Shown here piece by piece: positions 37,964 through 46,837 of a stretch of DNA of 64,000 nt. The notes under the pieces were generated by a model. That model was given only the letters and a program-made list of their open reading frames with translations, had not been told where the DNA came from and ran no database searches. The stretch spans positions 1 through 64,000 of the forward strand of contig CAZGUX010000138.1 of assembly GCA_964529305.1 (NCBI GenBank), read 5' to 3'. Each line of letters begins with the position of its first letter. Position 1 is the stretch's first letter. Origin of the DNA: CAZGUX01 sp964529305 (GTDB taxonomy: Bacteria > Acidobacteriota > Terriglobia > Bryobacterales > Bryobacteraceae). A program made the translations under genes and the position numbers.

Positions 37964-38458
37964 ATGGCACCGAACAACAGGCGGTCGTTTTTTCTGGCTG
38001 TGACCTATGGGCTTTGGGGCTTGATCAGCGTGGTGATGGGAATCCCCGCGGCGCTCTATCTGCTGCTGCCTCCCAAGCTTCGAAAGACCGAAGACTGGGC
38101 TGACGCGGGAGACGTCAGCAAGATGGCTGCGAATACGCCGATCGAGATCGTCTTCCGGCGGAACCGCCACGACGGCTGGCGGCTCATCAGCGAGAAGAAC
38201 ACTGCGTGGGTGGTGAAGAAGTCGGACGCGGAGGTGATCGCCTTCGCTCCGCAGTGCCCCCACCTGGGTTGCGCGTACCACTGGGAAGACGGCAAGAACA
38301 ACTTCCTCTGCCCTTGCCACACCTCGACCTTCGGGTTGGACGGCCGCGTGCTGAGCGGGCCCTCGGCCCGCGGGTTGGACCAGTTTCCGACCAAACTCGA
38401 GAACAACCGGCTTCGCGTCGGCAATGGCCTGATCGAGGGCAAGGAGGCCGGTGCGTGA
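37964..38458 (+). CDS. Rieske iron-sulfur subunit
   Basis: 164 residues. One N-terminal transmembrane helix (about 10-35), then the cluster-binding boxes CPHLGC (Cys98, His100; Cys103 for the disulfide) and CPCH (Cys116, Cys118, His119). It carries a 2Fe-2S cluster in a quinol-oxidising complex. The stop overlaps the GTG of the cytochrome b-c fusion by 4 bp. A TACAAT hexamer at 37944-37949 lies 14 nt before the ATG and is a candidate -10, without a good -35. Confidence 0.95.
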   Translation: MAPNNRRSFFLAVTYGLWGLISVVMGIPAALYLLLPPKLRKTEDWADAGDVSKMAANTPIEIVFRRNRHDGWRLISEKNTAWVVKKSDAEVIAFAPQCPHLGCAYHWEDGKNNFLCPCHTSTFGLDGRVLSGPSARGLDQFPTKLENNRLRVGNGLIEGKEAGA

Positions 38459-40101
38459 GGGAGTCCATCGAACGCGCGGTAAAATGGGTGGACAGCCGGA
38501 CCGGGCTGGAAACCGGCGTTCGCGATTTCCTATACGAGGAGATCCCGGCGTCCAGCGGGTGGCACCAGGTGTTTGGCAGCGTCGCCCTGTTTCTGTTCAT
38601 GCTGCAGGCCTTCACCGGCATCCTCCTGGCCTTCAACTACGCCCCGACCCCTGGCGAGGCCTACAACAGCCTCCGCTACATCATGGCCGAACTGACCGGC
38701 GGCCGCGTTCTGCGCGGCCTTCACCACTGGGGCGCCAGCATGTTCATCGTGGTGGTGGTGATGCATATGATCCAGGTCTTCTTGTGGGGCGCTTACAAGA
38801 AGCCGCGGGAAGCCACGTGGGTGGTGGGCGTCATTCTCCTGCAGTTGGTGTTGGGATTCGGGCTCACCGGCTACCTGCTGCCCTGGGACAATCGCGCATA
38901 TTGGGGCACCGTGGTGACCACGCAGATCGCTTCGAAGGCGCCGATCGCCGGACCATATATCACGCGCCTGCTGGGCGGAGAAGGGTCCATCGGCGTGGTG
39001 ACGTTCGCCCGCTTCTACGGTCTCCACGTTCTGCTGCTTCCGGCGATCACAGGCCTCCTGATTGGCTTTCACGTGTTCCTGGTGCGCCGCCACGGAGTGG
39101 CCCCCGCGCCGGGCGACGAACTGAAGCCCAAAAAGAAGTTCTTCCCGGAACAGGTATTCAAGGACACCGTGGCGATCTTCATCGCGTTTGCCGTCCTGTG
39201 GACGCTCGCGATTGCCGCGCGCGTGCCGCTCGAGCGGATCGCCGACCCGACCGATAACACCTATATTCCACGGCCGGAATGGTATTTCCTGTTCCTGTAC
39301 CAGACTCTGAAGTTCTTCGAGGGCCCGCTCGAGGTCGTCGGCAGCATTGTGCTCCCGGGACTGGCGATGACGGGACTCACGCTGGTGCCCTTCATCGACC
39401 GAAGCAAACTGGTTCATGTCCGGAAGCGCACGGTGGCTTTCGGCGCTGTGGCTTTGGCCGCCATCGGATGGGGCGGCCTCACGGCCGCGGCTGTTTCCAC
39501 AACCCCCAAGCAGCCGGTGGAAATGACGGTGGACTTCTCTCAGCCTACCGGGTGGCTCGAATTGACGCCCGAGGAACTCGCCGGCATTGGCTACTTTCGC
39601 AAAGAGAATTGCGCCAGTTGCCATCCCGTCGGTGATGAGGGAGGCGCGGGCGCTCGCATAGGTCCCGACCTGACCCTGACGCGCACCCGGAAAACCGCGG
39701 CGTGGATGATCACCCACTTCAAGCGTCCGACGGATCTGGTTCCCGGCAGCCAGATGCCGCCCATTCAACTGGCCGACAAGCAGTTGAACTCGCTCGCCGC
39801 ATTTTTGTTGAAGCTGACGCCCACAAACTCGGAAGCTCTTCATTCCGCTCCGGACTTTGTCGTCGAGGGAGCGATCATTTACCAGCAGAACAACTGCGGC
39901 GCATGCCACCAGGTGAATAACGCCGGAATGAAAGTCGGCCCGCCGCTCAACGGCCTGTCCAAACGCCGGACAAAGAACTGGGTCGAACGCCATTTCCGCG
40001 AACCGCAGGTGATGGCGCCGGGAACCATCATGCCGGCCTATCCGCTGAAGCCAAGGGAAATGGAGGCCATTCTCGGCTATCTGTTCACTCTCGAAGGCTG
40101 A
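38455..40101 (+). CDS. Cytochrome b fused to a dihaem cytochrome c
   Basis: 548 residues from GTG 38455 (GGAGG upstream). Residues 1-345 are cytochrome b: His90/His104 and His191/His206 are the b-haem ligands, and PEWY (274-277) is the quinol-oxidation motif. The second His pair is separated by 14 residues, the spacing of cytochrome b6 rather than mitochondrial-type b (13). After a further transmembrane helix (about 325-348), two c-type haem motifs follow: CASCH (386-390) and CGACH (481-485). With the Rieske protein this makes a compact bc complex in which cytochrome c is covalently joined to cytochrome b. Electron acceptor unknown. Confidence 0.94.
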   Translation: MRESIERAVKWVDSRTGLETGVRDFLYEEIPASSGWHQVFGSVALFLFMLQAFTGILLAFNYAPTPGEAYNSLRYIMAELTGGRVLRGLHHWGASMFIVVVVMHMIQVFLWGAYKKPREATWVVGVILLQLVLGFGLTGYLLPWDNRAYWGTVVTTQIASKAPIAGPYITRLLGGEGSIGVVTFARFYGLHVLLLPAITGLLIGFHVFLVRRHGVAPAPGDELKPKKKFFPEQVFKDTVAIFIAFAVLWTLAIAARVPLERIADPTDNTYIPRPEWYFLFLYQTLKFFEGPLEVVGSIVLPGLAMTGLTLVPFIDRSKLVHVRKRTVAFGAVALAAIGWGGLTAAAVSTTPKQPVEMTVDFSQPTGWLELTPEELAGIGYFRKENCASCHPVGDEGGAGARIGPDLTLTRTRKTAAWMITHFKRPTDLVPGSQMPPIQLADKQLNSLAAFLLKLTPTNSEALHSAPDFVVEGAIIYQQNNCGACHQVNNAGMKVGPPLNGLSKRRTKNWVERHFREPQVMAPGTIMPAYPLKPREMEAILGYLFTLEG

Positions 40102-40110
40102 CGGGTACGC

Positions 40111-40116
40111 TAGAAT
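40111..40116 (+). promoter_or_regulatory. Candidate -10 element (TAGAAT), leaderless
   Basis: TAGAAT lies 9 bp after the cytochrome gene stop and 6 nt before the ATG at 40123, so the mRNA would start at the initiation codon. No ribosome site is present and the -35 region is poor. Confidence 0.5.
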
Positions 40117-40122
40117 GCCGGA

Positions 40123-40641
40123 ATGACGCGCCTTCTTGCAGGTCTCTCGTTCACCCTTGTCGCCTCCACGGGTCTGCTGGCGCAAAACCCGCAGAGCGAC
40201 GATGTGCGCAACGTGTACGGTAACGTGAAGAAGTTCGTTCTCGGGTCGGCCGAGAAAATGCCGGAAGAACACTACTCCTTCCAACCGACTCCCGACGTGA
40301 GAACCTTCGCCGCTCTGCTCGGGCACATTGCTGACGCGAACTACACGTTATGCGCTTCAGCAAAACCGGCCAGGCGCCCCGAAGCCCAAGTGGAAAAGTC
40401 CATCAAGACCAAAGCCGAAATGACCCAGGCGCTGAAAGAGGTGTTTGCCTTCTGCGATGCGACCTACGACGCCCTGACGGACGCGAACGGAGCCGAGATG
40501 GTCAAGTTCTTTGGCCGCGATCGCACGCGCGCCGGCACGTTGAATTTCAACAATGCTCACAGCTACGAGCATTACGGCAACCTGGTCACGTATATGCGTA
40601 TGAAAGGACTGGTCCCGCCGTCGAGCGAAGGCCGCCGCTAG
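40123..40641 (+). CDS. Exported DinB-superfamily protein
   Basis: 172 residues with a signal peptide (LLAGLSFTLVASTGLLAQ). The mature part is a four-helix DinB/YfiT-like bundle; metal-ligand His candidates are LGHIAD and NNAHSYEHYGNL. DinB relatives are metal-dependent thiol S-transferases or have unknown roles; export suggests the latter. It ends 6 bp from the convergent flavin-fold gene. Confidence 0.85.
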   Translation: MTRLLAGLSFTLVASTGLLAQNPQSDDVRNVYGNVKKFVLGSAEKMPEEHYSFQPTPDVRTFAALLGHIADANYTLCASAKPARRPEAQVEKSIKTKAEMTQALKEVFAFCDATYDALTDANGAEMVKFFGRDRTRAGTLNFNNAHSYEHYGNLVTYMRMKGLVPPSSEGRR

Positions 40642-40647
40642 GCTGCG

Positions 40648-41133
40648 TTACCGGCGGGCCGGTTCGACGTCGGCGGCATGCTCGTAGTCCGACGCCGGCA
40701 CCCACCCCATCTCACCGAAGCCGCCCACGTAGTAAACGTCGGTAATCTCGAGGCGGTAGTACCGGAAGTCACCAAAATCGGCCCACTCGGCGGAACCGGG
40801 GTGCCATTCCAGGTAAAGCCGGCGGGTGTCGTCCGCTTCCTCCTCGGGGACCGCGGAGACCTTCCCCATCAGATTCACCCGGCCCGCCGAGAGCGGGTCG
40901 TCTTCCTGAGGTTCTTCCGCGATCAGCAGGCTCGCGTGCGGGTCTGCGATCAGGTTTTTGGTATGGACGGCCATGCTGCTCATCAGGAATACAGGCCGCC
41001 CGCGTCCGTCCAGCGAATACGGGGTAACCGAGCCGAAGGGAAAGCCGGGCTTTTTGACCGAAAGGGTACAGAGGACACCGTTGTCGTGTGAGTTGGCGAG
41101 CGATCGTGCTCCCTGTGCACGGGCGGGGTTCAT
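40648..41133 (-). CDS. Pyridoxamine 5'-phosphate oxidase-fold (HugZ-like) protein
   Basis: 161 residues. The split-barrel FMN-binding pattern is seen in GVLCTLSVKKPGFPFGSVTPYSL, FLMSSMAVHTKNLIADPHASLLI and GRVNLMGKVSAV, and the C-terminal FRYYRLEITDVYYVGGFGEMGW resembles the haem-linked HugZ group. It may bind FMN, F420 or haem; the cofactor cannot be settled here. No obvious operon partner; the GH57 gene is on the same strand 63 bp upstream in the map's right side. Confidence 0.85.
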   Translation of the reverse strand: MNPARAQGARSLANSHDNGVLCTLSVKKPGFPFGSVTPYSLDGRGRPVFLMSSMAVHTKNLIADPHASLLIAEEPQEDDPLSAGRVNLMGKVSAVPEEEADDTRRLYLEWHPGSAEWADFGDFRYYRLEITDVYYVGGFGEMGWVPASDYEHAADVEPARR

Positions 41134-41196
41134 AGGATACCGCTAACACTTTAGCAACCTGAGGCGCGCCTGGGATCGGCCGGGCCGCGTCCGCCT

Positions 41197-42759
41197 TTAC
41201 GCGTACACCCGGTAGTCGATGTCCGGAAACGGGCACATCCGCTCCTCCATTTGAGCAACCAGGTTCCGCCGCACGCGCAAGGTCCCGAGCGCCCTCTCGA
41301 GTTCCGCGAAATTGTCCATGTGCCTCCGCAGTCTTGCCTGCGCGTAGTGCGGGGCTCCGCCGCGCCGGATCAGAAACGGCCAGTCGCTTGCCTGAGCCAG
41401 CAGTAGTTCCCGCGCGGCCTGGTTGAGCGCACGCCGTTCCAACGGGACGGGCCGGTCGAACCGGCGCGCCATCTCCGTCATGCAATTCGCCATCCGGTGC
41501 AGACGTGGATAGATCCAATCCGTTTGCGGGTTCAGCCACACGTCGCCGTAGCCGTGCTCGCCCCAACTGGAAAAACTCAGCCGGGCGGTCTCGGCCGGAG
41601 GATGCTCTGCCAGGTACCCCGACAAGCTGACCGTCCGCAGTCTCCCCTGTGCGGTCCGGAACACCTCCTCCAGCCACTCCGGCCCTTCGAACCACCAATG
41701 GCCGAAAAGCTCGGCATCGTACGGGGCCACCAGAATCGGGTTCGGCACGTCCCGCGACTGCTCGAGATGGCGGATGCGCTGCGCGACAAAATGCGCCGCA
41801 TGCTCCCGGATTCGCTCCATCGCCTTCGCGCGCCGGTACCACAGCTTGTCCTCCGTGGGTCCGGTGACGCGGTGATACTTCAATCCGGTGTCGAACGGCA
41901 GGCCGGCGGGCAGATGCCGGCGGATATAGCAGCGCTGCCGCGCGCGGCCGATGTCCCGGTAGAACTCGCGATAGAACGGATCGCCGGGATACCCCTCCAC
42001 GCTCGACCACACCTGGCGGGCCGAAGCCTCGTCGCGCCCGAACGCGACCAGTCCGCCCTCCGTGCGGACCGGCCGAAGAGTCCCGTACTTCGGAGCAGGG
42101 GTTCCATGCAGGAGTCCGTGCGTCTCCACGAGAAAGTAGCGGATGCCGTTCTCCGCCAGGGGCGCATCCAGGCGGGGATCGTAGGCGCATTCCGGAAGCC
42201 AGATCCCTTCCGGGGACCTTCCGAACTGCAGCCGGTGCGACGAGAGGCCGACCTCGATCTGTGCCCGTGCCGCCCCCGGTTGCGCCGCGAGAAACGGCAG
42301 GAAGCCGTGGGTCGCCGCGCACCCCAGCAGTTCGAGTTCGCCGCCCGCGCCGGAGAGTTCGGCGAATCCCTTGGCCAGATTCTGCTCGCAGAACCCGCCC
42401 AGCGTCTCGCGCAACCCGAGCAGCCGTTGCCGGTAGAATCGGGCCAACGCCCTCTCCTCGAGATGAGACCACGGGCGGCGCGTTTCCTTGGCGCACAACT
42501 CCAGGAGGTTCTCGATGCGCCTCGCCAACCGCTCCGAGAGCAGCGGATCCCGCATCATCTCCACCAGCGTCGGGGAAAGGTTCAGCGTCAGGGCGAAGGG
42601 AACTTCGTCTTCCTTCAGCCGCCGGAGCACCTCGATCAACGGCAGATAGCACTCCATTGCCGCTTCGTAATACCAGTGTTCCTCGAGGAACTCGGCGTGT
42701 TCCGGGTGACGCACGTACGGCAGGTGCGCATGCAGGACGATCGCGAGCGACCCGGTCAT
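41197..42759 (-). CDS. GH57 1,4-alpha-glucan branching enzyme
   Basis: 520 residues from ATG 42759, overlapping the DUF4912 stop by 4 bp. The GH57 motifs are HAHLPYVRHPE (8-20), ATHGF (149-153), GIWLPECAY with nucleophile Glu190, and APYDAELFGHWWFEGP with catalytic Asp348. The length and HWWFEGP sequence point to the branching-enzyme group (AmyC/TK1436-like) rather than amylases. The enzyme would introduce alpha-1,6 branches into glycogen-like glucan in the cytoplasm. DUF4912 plus GH57 branching enzyme is a recurring gene pair. Confidence 0.92.
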   Translation of the reverse strand: MTGSLAIVLHAHLPYVRHPEHAEFLEEHWYYEAAMECYLPLIEVLRRLKEDEVPFALTLNLSPTLVEMMRDPLLSERLARRIENLLELCAKETRRPWSHLEERALARFYRQRLLGLRETLGGFCEQNLAKGFAELSGAGGELELLGCAATHGFLPFLAAQPGAARAQIEVGLSSHRLQFGRSPEGIWLPECAYDPRLDAPLAENGIRYFLVETHGLLHGTPAPKYGTLRPVRTEGGLVAFGRDEASARQVWSSVEGYPGDPFYREFYRDIGRARQRCYIRRHLPAGLPFDTGLKYHRVTGPTEDKLWYRRAKAMERIREHAAHFVAQRIRHLEQSRDVPNPILVAPYDAELFGHWWFEGPEWLEEVFRTAQGRLRTVSLSGYLAEHPPAETARLSFSSWGEHGYGDVWLNPQTDWIYPRLHRMANCMTEMARRFDRPVPLERRALNQAARELLLAQASDWPFLIRRGGAPHYAQARLRRHMDNFAELERALGTLRVRRNLVAQMEERMCPFPDIDYRVYA

Positions 42760-43088
42760 GAATACGGAAACGACGAGCCGGCTCCGCCGTTCTCCTCGGG
42801 AAGGCCGGCTGGGGCCAGGGCGCTTCCGGCGGTGCGGCCCGAAGCGGCGCGGGGCAGCGTGATATCGCTCGAGCGGGCCACCAGATGTCGCGCCCGCCGG
42901 AGTTCCACCCGGTAGGTGTTCCCGGGTTCTAACCCGGCAAGATACAGCGAGCCGGCCGCTTTCACCTCCTGTGAGACGGAGATCCGCGCCGAGCCTTTGA
43001 ACAGGCTCATCGTCAGGCCGTTGATGTCTGGCGTCTCCCAGTACAGAAACAGCCGGTGCGGATCCACCGCGAGCAGACCGATCAGCAT
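42756..43088 (-). CDS. DUF4912 protein
   Basis: 110 residues. The DPHRLFLYWE opening (9-18) and LAGLEPGNTYRVEL are typical of DUF4912, a small Ig-like domain. It is translationally coupled (4-bp overlap) to the GH57 branching enzyme, so a glucan-related role is likely, perhaps polysaccharide binding. A TACAAT hexamer at 43121-43126 (minus strand) could be its -10, giving a leader of about 26 nt. Confidence 0.85.
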   Translation of the reverse strand: MLIGLLAVDPHRLFLYWETPDINGLTMSLFKGSARISVSQEVKAAGSLYLAGLEPGNTYRVELRRARHLVARSSDITLPRAASGRTAGSALAPAGLPEENGGAGSSFPYS

Positions 43089-43157
43089 TGACCGTGTTCC
43101 CCGGGCCGAGTGGGAACCACATTGTACTTGAGTTCGACCCCGTCGGCCACCTGCCGG

Positions 43158-44492
43158 CTACGTCCCGTTTACCGGCTCCACCCGCACCCGGGCTATCCGG
43201 TTGCGATGCATCTCCGCCACTGTGTATCGCCGCCCGCCGTGTTCGACGGTTTGCCCTGTCTCCGGGATGTCCCCGATTTGTTGAAGCAGAAATCCCGCCA
43301 GGGTCTCGAACCCCGCGTCGGCGGGAATGTCTATACCGTATTGAACTTCCAGATCCCGGATCAGCGTGGCCCCGTCGAGTTCCAGGACTTCCGGCGCATG
43401 TTCCGGTTCATTCGGCTTGGCATCGTACTCGTCCGCGATCTCGCCGACGATCTGTTCGAGAATGTCTTCGACGGTCACCAACCCGACGATCGTCCCGAAC
43501 TCGTCCACGACGAATGCCATGTGGGTCGCGCTACGGCGGAACTCGTCGAGCATCTGCAGCACGGGTTTGGTTTCCGGCACCACGGGGCACACGCGCAGGA
43601 TGCGGTCCACGTGAAACGGCCGCTCCCGCCTACCGAACAGCGCCCTCCGCCGCTCCACCCAGATCGGCAGCAGGTCCTTGTAGATGATGATGCCCACCAG
43701 GTTCTCCGGCTTGCCTTCGTACACCGGCAGCCTCGAGTGCTGCTCGTTCACCATCGTCGTCAGAACCTGGTCGAGTGTCGCCTCGCGGGGCACGGAGATA
43801 ATCTCGTTGCGCGGGACCATGATCTCGCGCATGTAGAGATTATCCAGGTCCACCGCGTTATGAATGATGTCCTCTTGAGCCTCCGTCAGCTGCTGCGAAC
43901 CACGACTCAAGCTGACGATCGTTTTGATCTCCTCGGCCGAGTGCCCTCCGCCGTGCACGCCTCCCGAAAGCCCCAACAGTCGCGACACCGCCATGCTCGA
44001 CCGCTCCAGCACGTACACGAACGGCCCCGACACCTTGTAGAACAATAAAAGCGCGGGTGCGACGATGCACGCCAGCCGGTCCGATTTTTCAATCGCCAGG
44101 TTCTTCGGAACGACTTCGCCCAGCACGACGTGCCCGAACGTCATCAGCAGGAACGAGAGCACGAAACTGACGCCGTGCAGCACGGCCTCCCCAGTGACGG
44201 AAAGCACCGGTTGGAACAATCCGACGAACAGTTGATAGAGAGTATCCTCGCCTGCCCATCCCAGGCCCAGGCTGGAAAGCGTCACGCCCACCTGCACGAC
44301 CGACAAGAGGCGCTCCGGATTGGCCAGGAGGCTGAGCGCCGCCGCGGCGCCTTTCTCTCCCTGATCGGCGAGATAGCGCAGCCTCGATCCTCGCACGGTG
44401 AGCAGGGCCACCTCGGCGCCGGCGAAGAATCCGTTTGCCGCGATGATCATCAGCAGCAGGAAAAACCGGAACCCGAAGTAGGATTCGGTCAT
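43158..44492 (-). CDS. CNNM/CorC-family membrane transporter (hemolysin family)
   Basis: 444 residues. An N-terminal CNNM domain with transmembrane helices occupies about 1-190 (AANGFFAGAEVALLTV, VLGEVVPKNLAIEKSD), then two CBS domains at about 205-335 (MREIMVPRNEIISVPR, FVVDEFGTIVGLVTVEDILEQIVGEI) and a C-terminal CorC-type domain (about 350-444). This is the usual arrangement of proteins linked to Mg2+/Co2+ efflux. Divergent from the penicillin acylase gene. No regulatory element recognised. Confidence 0.93.
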   Translation of the reverse strand: MTESYFGFRFFLLLMIIAANGFFAGAEVALLTVRGSRLRYLADQGEKGAAAALSLLANPERLLSVVQVGVTLSSLGLGWAGEDTLYQLFVGLFQPVLSVTGEAVLHGVSFVLSFLLMTFGHVVLGEVVPKNLAIEKSDRLACIVAPALLLFYKVSGPFVYVLERSSMAVSRLLGLSGGVHGGGHSAEEIKTIVSLSRGSQQLTEAQEDIIHNAVDLDNLYMREIMVPRNEIISVPREATLDQVLTTMVNEQHSRLPVYEGKPENLVGIIIYKDLLPIWVERRRALFGRRERPFHVDRILRVCPVVPETKPVLQMLDEFRRSATHMAFVVDEFGTIVGLVTVEDILEQIVGEIADEYDAKPNEPEHAPEVLELDGATLIRDLEVQYGIDIPADAGFETLAGFLLQQIGDIPETGQTVEHGGRRYTVAEMHRNRIARVRVEPVNGT

Positions 44493-44557
44493 TGAACCGA
44501 GGCGATCCGCGGCGGGTTGATCTCGCGCGCGATGTCAGGCGTCGCGGCGCTGGCGCG

Positions 44558-44563
44558 TACAAT
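44558..44563 (+). promoter_or_regulatory. Candidate -10 element (TACAAT), leaderless
   Basis: TACAAT ends 6 nt before the ATG at 44570. No ribosome site is present. Confidence 0.5.
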
Positions 44564-44569
44564 GGCTGG

Positions 44570-46837
44570 ATGGGACACGGCCGGTTCCTCAAATATACCA
44601 ACATCGTAATCGGTTTCGTGTTCCTGGCCGCCGCCGGCGTGGCCTATTGGTTCCTCCTCCGGCCGCTGCCCGAGACTTCGGGACGCCTCACCGCGCCTGT
44701 CAACGGTGCGGTTTCCGTCCGCTTCGATTCGCTGGGCGTTCCGCACATCCTGGGCGAAACCGAGGAAGACGTGTGGTTTGTGCAGGGCTTTGTGACGGCC
44801 CAGGAGCGCATGTGGCAGATGGACGCGTTGCGCCGTTCCGCCGGCGGCGAATTGTCGGAGATCGCCGGTGTCGTCGCCTTTGAAGCCGACCGCGACGCCC
44901 GCGCTCTGCGCCTCCGCCGCCTGGCGGAAGCCGCCGAACAGACCCTTCTCGCCAGGGAGCGCCGGGCGTTTGCCGCCTACGCCCGCGGTGTGAATTTCTA
45001 TCTGGAATCCAATCGCGACCGCCTCCCCGTGGAATTCCGCCTCGCCGGATACCGTCCCAGACCGTGGCGGATGGCCGATTCGGCCATCATCGGCTTCTAC
45101 ATGCTCCGCACCCTCACCAGCCAATGGAAGAGCGACTTGCGAAAGGGGCGGATGCTCGAAGCCGGAAACCGGGATCTGGTCGAGCGCCTGTGGCCTCCCC
45201 GCTCCGGCGGCGGCGCTTATCCGGGCTCGAACGCCTGGGTGGTCTCCGGCGCCTGGACGGCGAGCGGCCGACCCCTTCTGGCCAACGACATGCACCTGGA
45301 ACTCTCCATCCCGAACGCATGGTTTCTGGCGCATCTCGAGACTCGAGGAGACGCGCCGCTCAACGTCAGCGGGGTCACTCTTCCCGGCCTGCCCGGCGTC
45401 ATCGTCGGTCACAACGACCAGATCGCGTGGGGAATCACGAATCTGGAATTCGATGTTCAGGACCTCTACCGCGAACGCATCGATCCCGTCTCCGGCCGGT
45501 ATCAGGCGGGCGCAGGCGCCGAGCAGGCGCGCGCCGAGCGCGAGATCATCCTCATCAAGGACTCGCGGCCCGCCGAACTCCTGACCTGGATCACGCGCCA
45601 CGGTCCGCTGATCGTGTCGAGCGGCAAAGACCAGTACAGCGTGCGATGGGCCGTCGGGGACCCGCGTCTGTTCACCTACGTGTTTCCCGACGTCAACCGT
45701 GCCCGCAACTGGACCGAGTTCCGCGCCGCTCTGTCGCGCATGCCTGGACCGTCCTCCAACTTCGTGTATGCCGACGCGGAGGGAAACATCGGCTACCAGG
45801 TGGCCGGCACTCTGCCCATCCGCAAGGGCTTCTCGGGAAGCGCGCCCCTCGACGCGGTGTCGGGCGGCCAGGAATGGTCGGGCTTCATTCCGTTCGAAGC
45901 GCTCCCCTCACTCTTCAATCCCCCATCCGGCATGATTGTCACGGCGAATCAGAACCCGTTTCCGAAAGATTTCCCCTACGCCGTCGACGGGAATTTCGCT
46001 CCGCCCGACCGGGCCCATCAGATTCGCGCCATGCTCGCCGCGCGCAAGGGTTGGAAGCCCCGCGACATGCTGGTGATCCAGAAGGACGTGTATTCCGCCT
46101 TCGGCCATTTCATGGCTCGGGAGCTGCTCGCGGCCTACGATCGTTCCAAACGAACCGATCCGCTGCTGGCGCCGGTGGTCTCCCTGTTGCGCGCCTGGGA
46201 CGGGCAAATGGAAATGGACCGGCCCGAGCCACTGGTGGTCACCCTGGTCACCAGGCATCTTCGGCGGTCCCTCGCCGAGATCGCCGCCCCCGGGCAGGAG
46301 TACGAGTCGGCCTATGCGAGCACGGTGATCGAGTCGCTGCTTCGCGTGCGGCCTGCCGCCTTCTTTACCGATTGGGACAAGGCCTTGTTGGACGAATTTG
46401 CCGGGGCCGTCGCGGAGGCGCGGCGGATGCAGGGCCGCGATCCGCGCAAATGGCGATGGGGCCGTTTCAATCAACGGGCGATCCAACATCCAATTGGCCA
46501 TCAGATCCCCTGGATCGGCGCCTGGTGGGATCTCGGGACCATCCAATTCAGCGGTTCGCCCACCACGGCACGCCAAATCACGGGGTTGATTATGCCGTCG
46601 ATGCGAATGGTCGCCGACCCCGGTGACTGGGACCGGTCGCTGATCAGCCTCCCCATCGGCCAGTCCGGACACGTGGCTTCCTCTCACTACAAGGACCAGT
46701 GGAAAACGTACTACGTGGGAGAGAGCTTTCCGATGCCGTTCTACCGGATTCGCCCTTCCGACACGCTGCTGATGGAACCTGTACGCCAACCCGGCAAGCG
46801 AGGCAAGGCTAACAAGGGCCGCGCTGCTACCAACTGA
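44570..46837 (+). CDS. Penicillin acylase-family (Ntn) amidohydrolase
   Basis: 755 residues from ATG 44570; an N-terminal signal anchor (IVIGFVFLAAAGVAYWFLL). The A-chain motif VRFDSLGVPHILGETEEDVWFVQGF-type segment (about 50-74) is followed by the autocatalytic cleavage site YPGS-NAWVV, where Ser220 becomes the N-terminal nucleophile, and by LLANDMHLEL. Such enzymes are exported and cleave N-acyl bonds (beta-lactams, acyl-homoserine lactones, cyclic lipopeptides). Which one is not evident. The 3' end overlaps the TonB receptor gene by 11 bp on the opposite strand. Confidence 0.92.
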   Translation: MGHGRFLKYTNIVIGFVFLAAAGVAYWFLLRPLPETSGRLTAPVNGAVSVRFDSLGVPHILGETEEDVWFVQGFVTAQERMWQMDALRRSAGGELSEIAGVVAFEADRDARALRLRRLAEAAEQTLLARERRAFAAYARGVNFYLESNRDRLPVEFRLAGYRPRPWRMADSAIIGFYMLRTLTSQWKSDLRKGRMLEAGNRDLVERLWPPRSGGGAYPGSNAWVVSGAWTASGRPLLANDMHLELSIPNAWFLAHLETRGDAPLNVSGVTLPGLPGVIVGHNDQIAWGITNLEFDVQDLYRERIDPVSGRYQAGAGAEQARAEREIILIKDSRPAELLTWITRHGPLIVSSGKDQYSVRWAVGDPRLFTYVFPDVNRARNWTEFRAALSRMPGPSSNFVYADAEGNIGYQVAGTLPIRKGFSGSAPLDAVSGGQEWSGFIPFEALPSLFNPPSGMIVTANQNPFPKDFPYAVDGNFAPPDRAHQIRAMLAARKGWKPRDMLVIQKDVYSAFGHFMARELLAAYDRSKRTDPLLAPVVSLLRAWDGQMEMDRPEPLVVTLVTRHLRRSLAEIAAPGQEYESAYASTVIESLLRVRPAAFFTDWDKALLDEFAGAVAEARRMQGRDPRKWRWGRFNQRAIQHPIGHQIPWIGAWWDLGTIQFSGSPTTARQITGLIMPSMRMVADPGDWDRSLISLPIGQSGHVASSHYKDQWKTYYVGESFPMPFYRIRPSDTLLMEPVRQPGKRGKANKGRAATN

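Noticed and set aside
38530..40326. Open frame of 598 codons antisense to the cytochrome b-c gene
   Set aside because: Haem motifs and PEWY on the sense strand settle the real frame.
40769..42652. Open frame of 627 codons overlapping the GH57 gene in another minus-strand frame
   Set aside because: GH57 catalytic motifs lie in the other frame; this product is Arg/Gly/Ala rich without conserved blocks.
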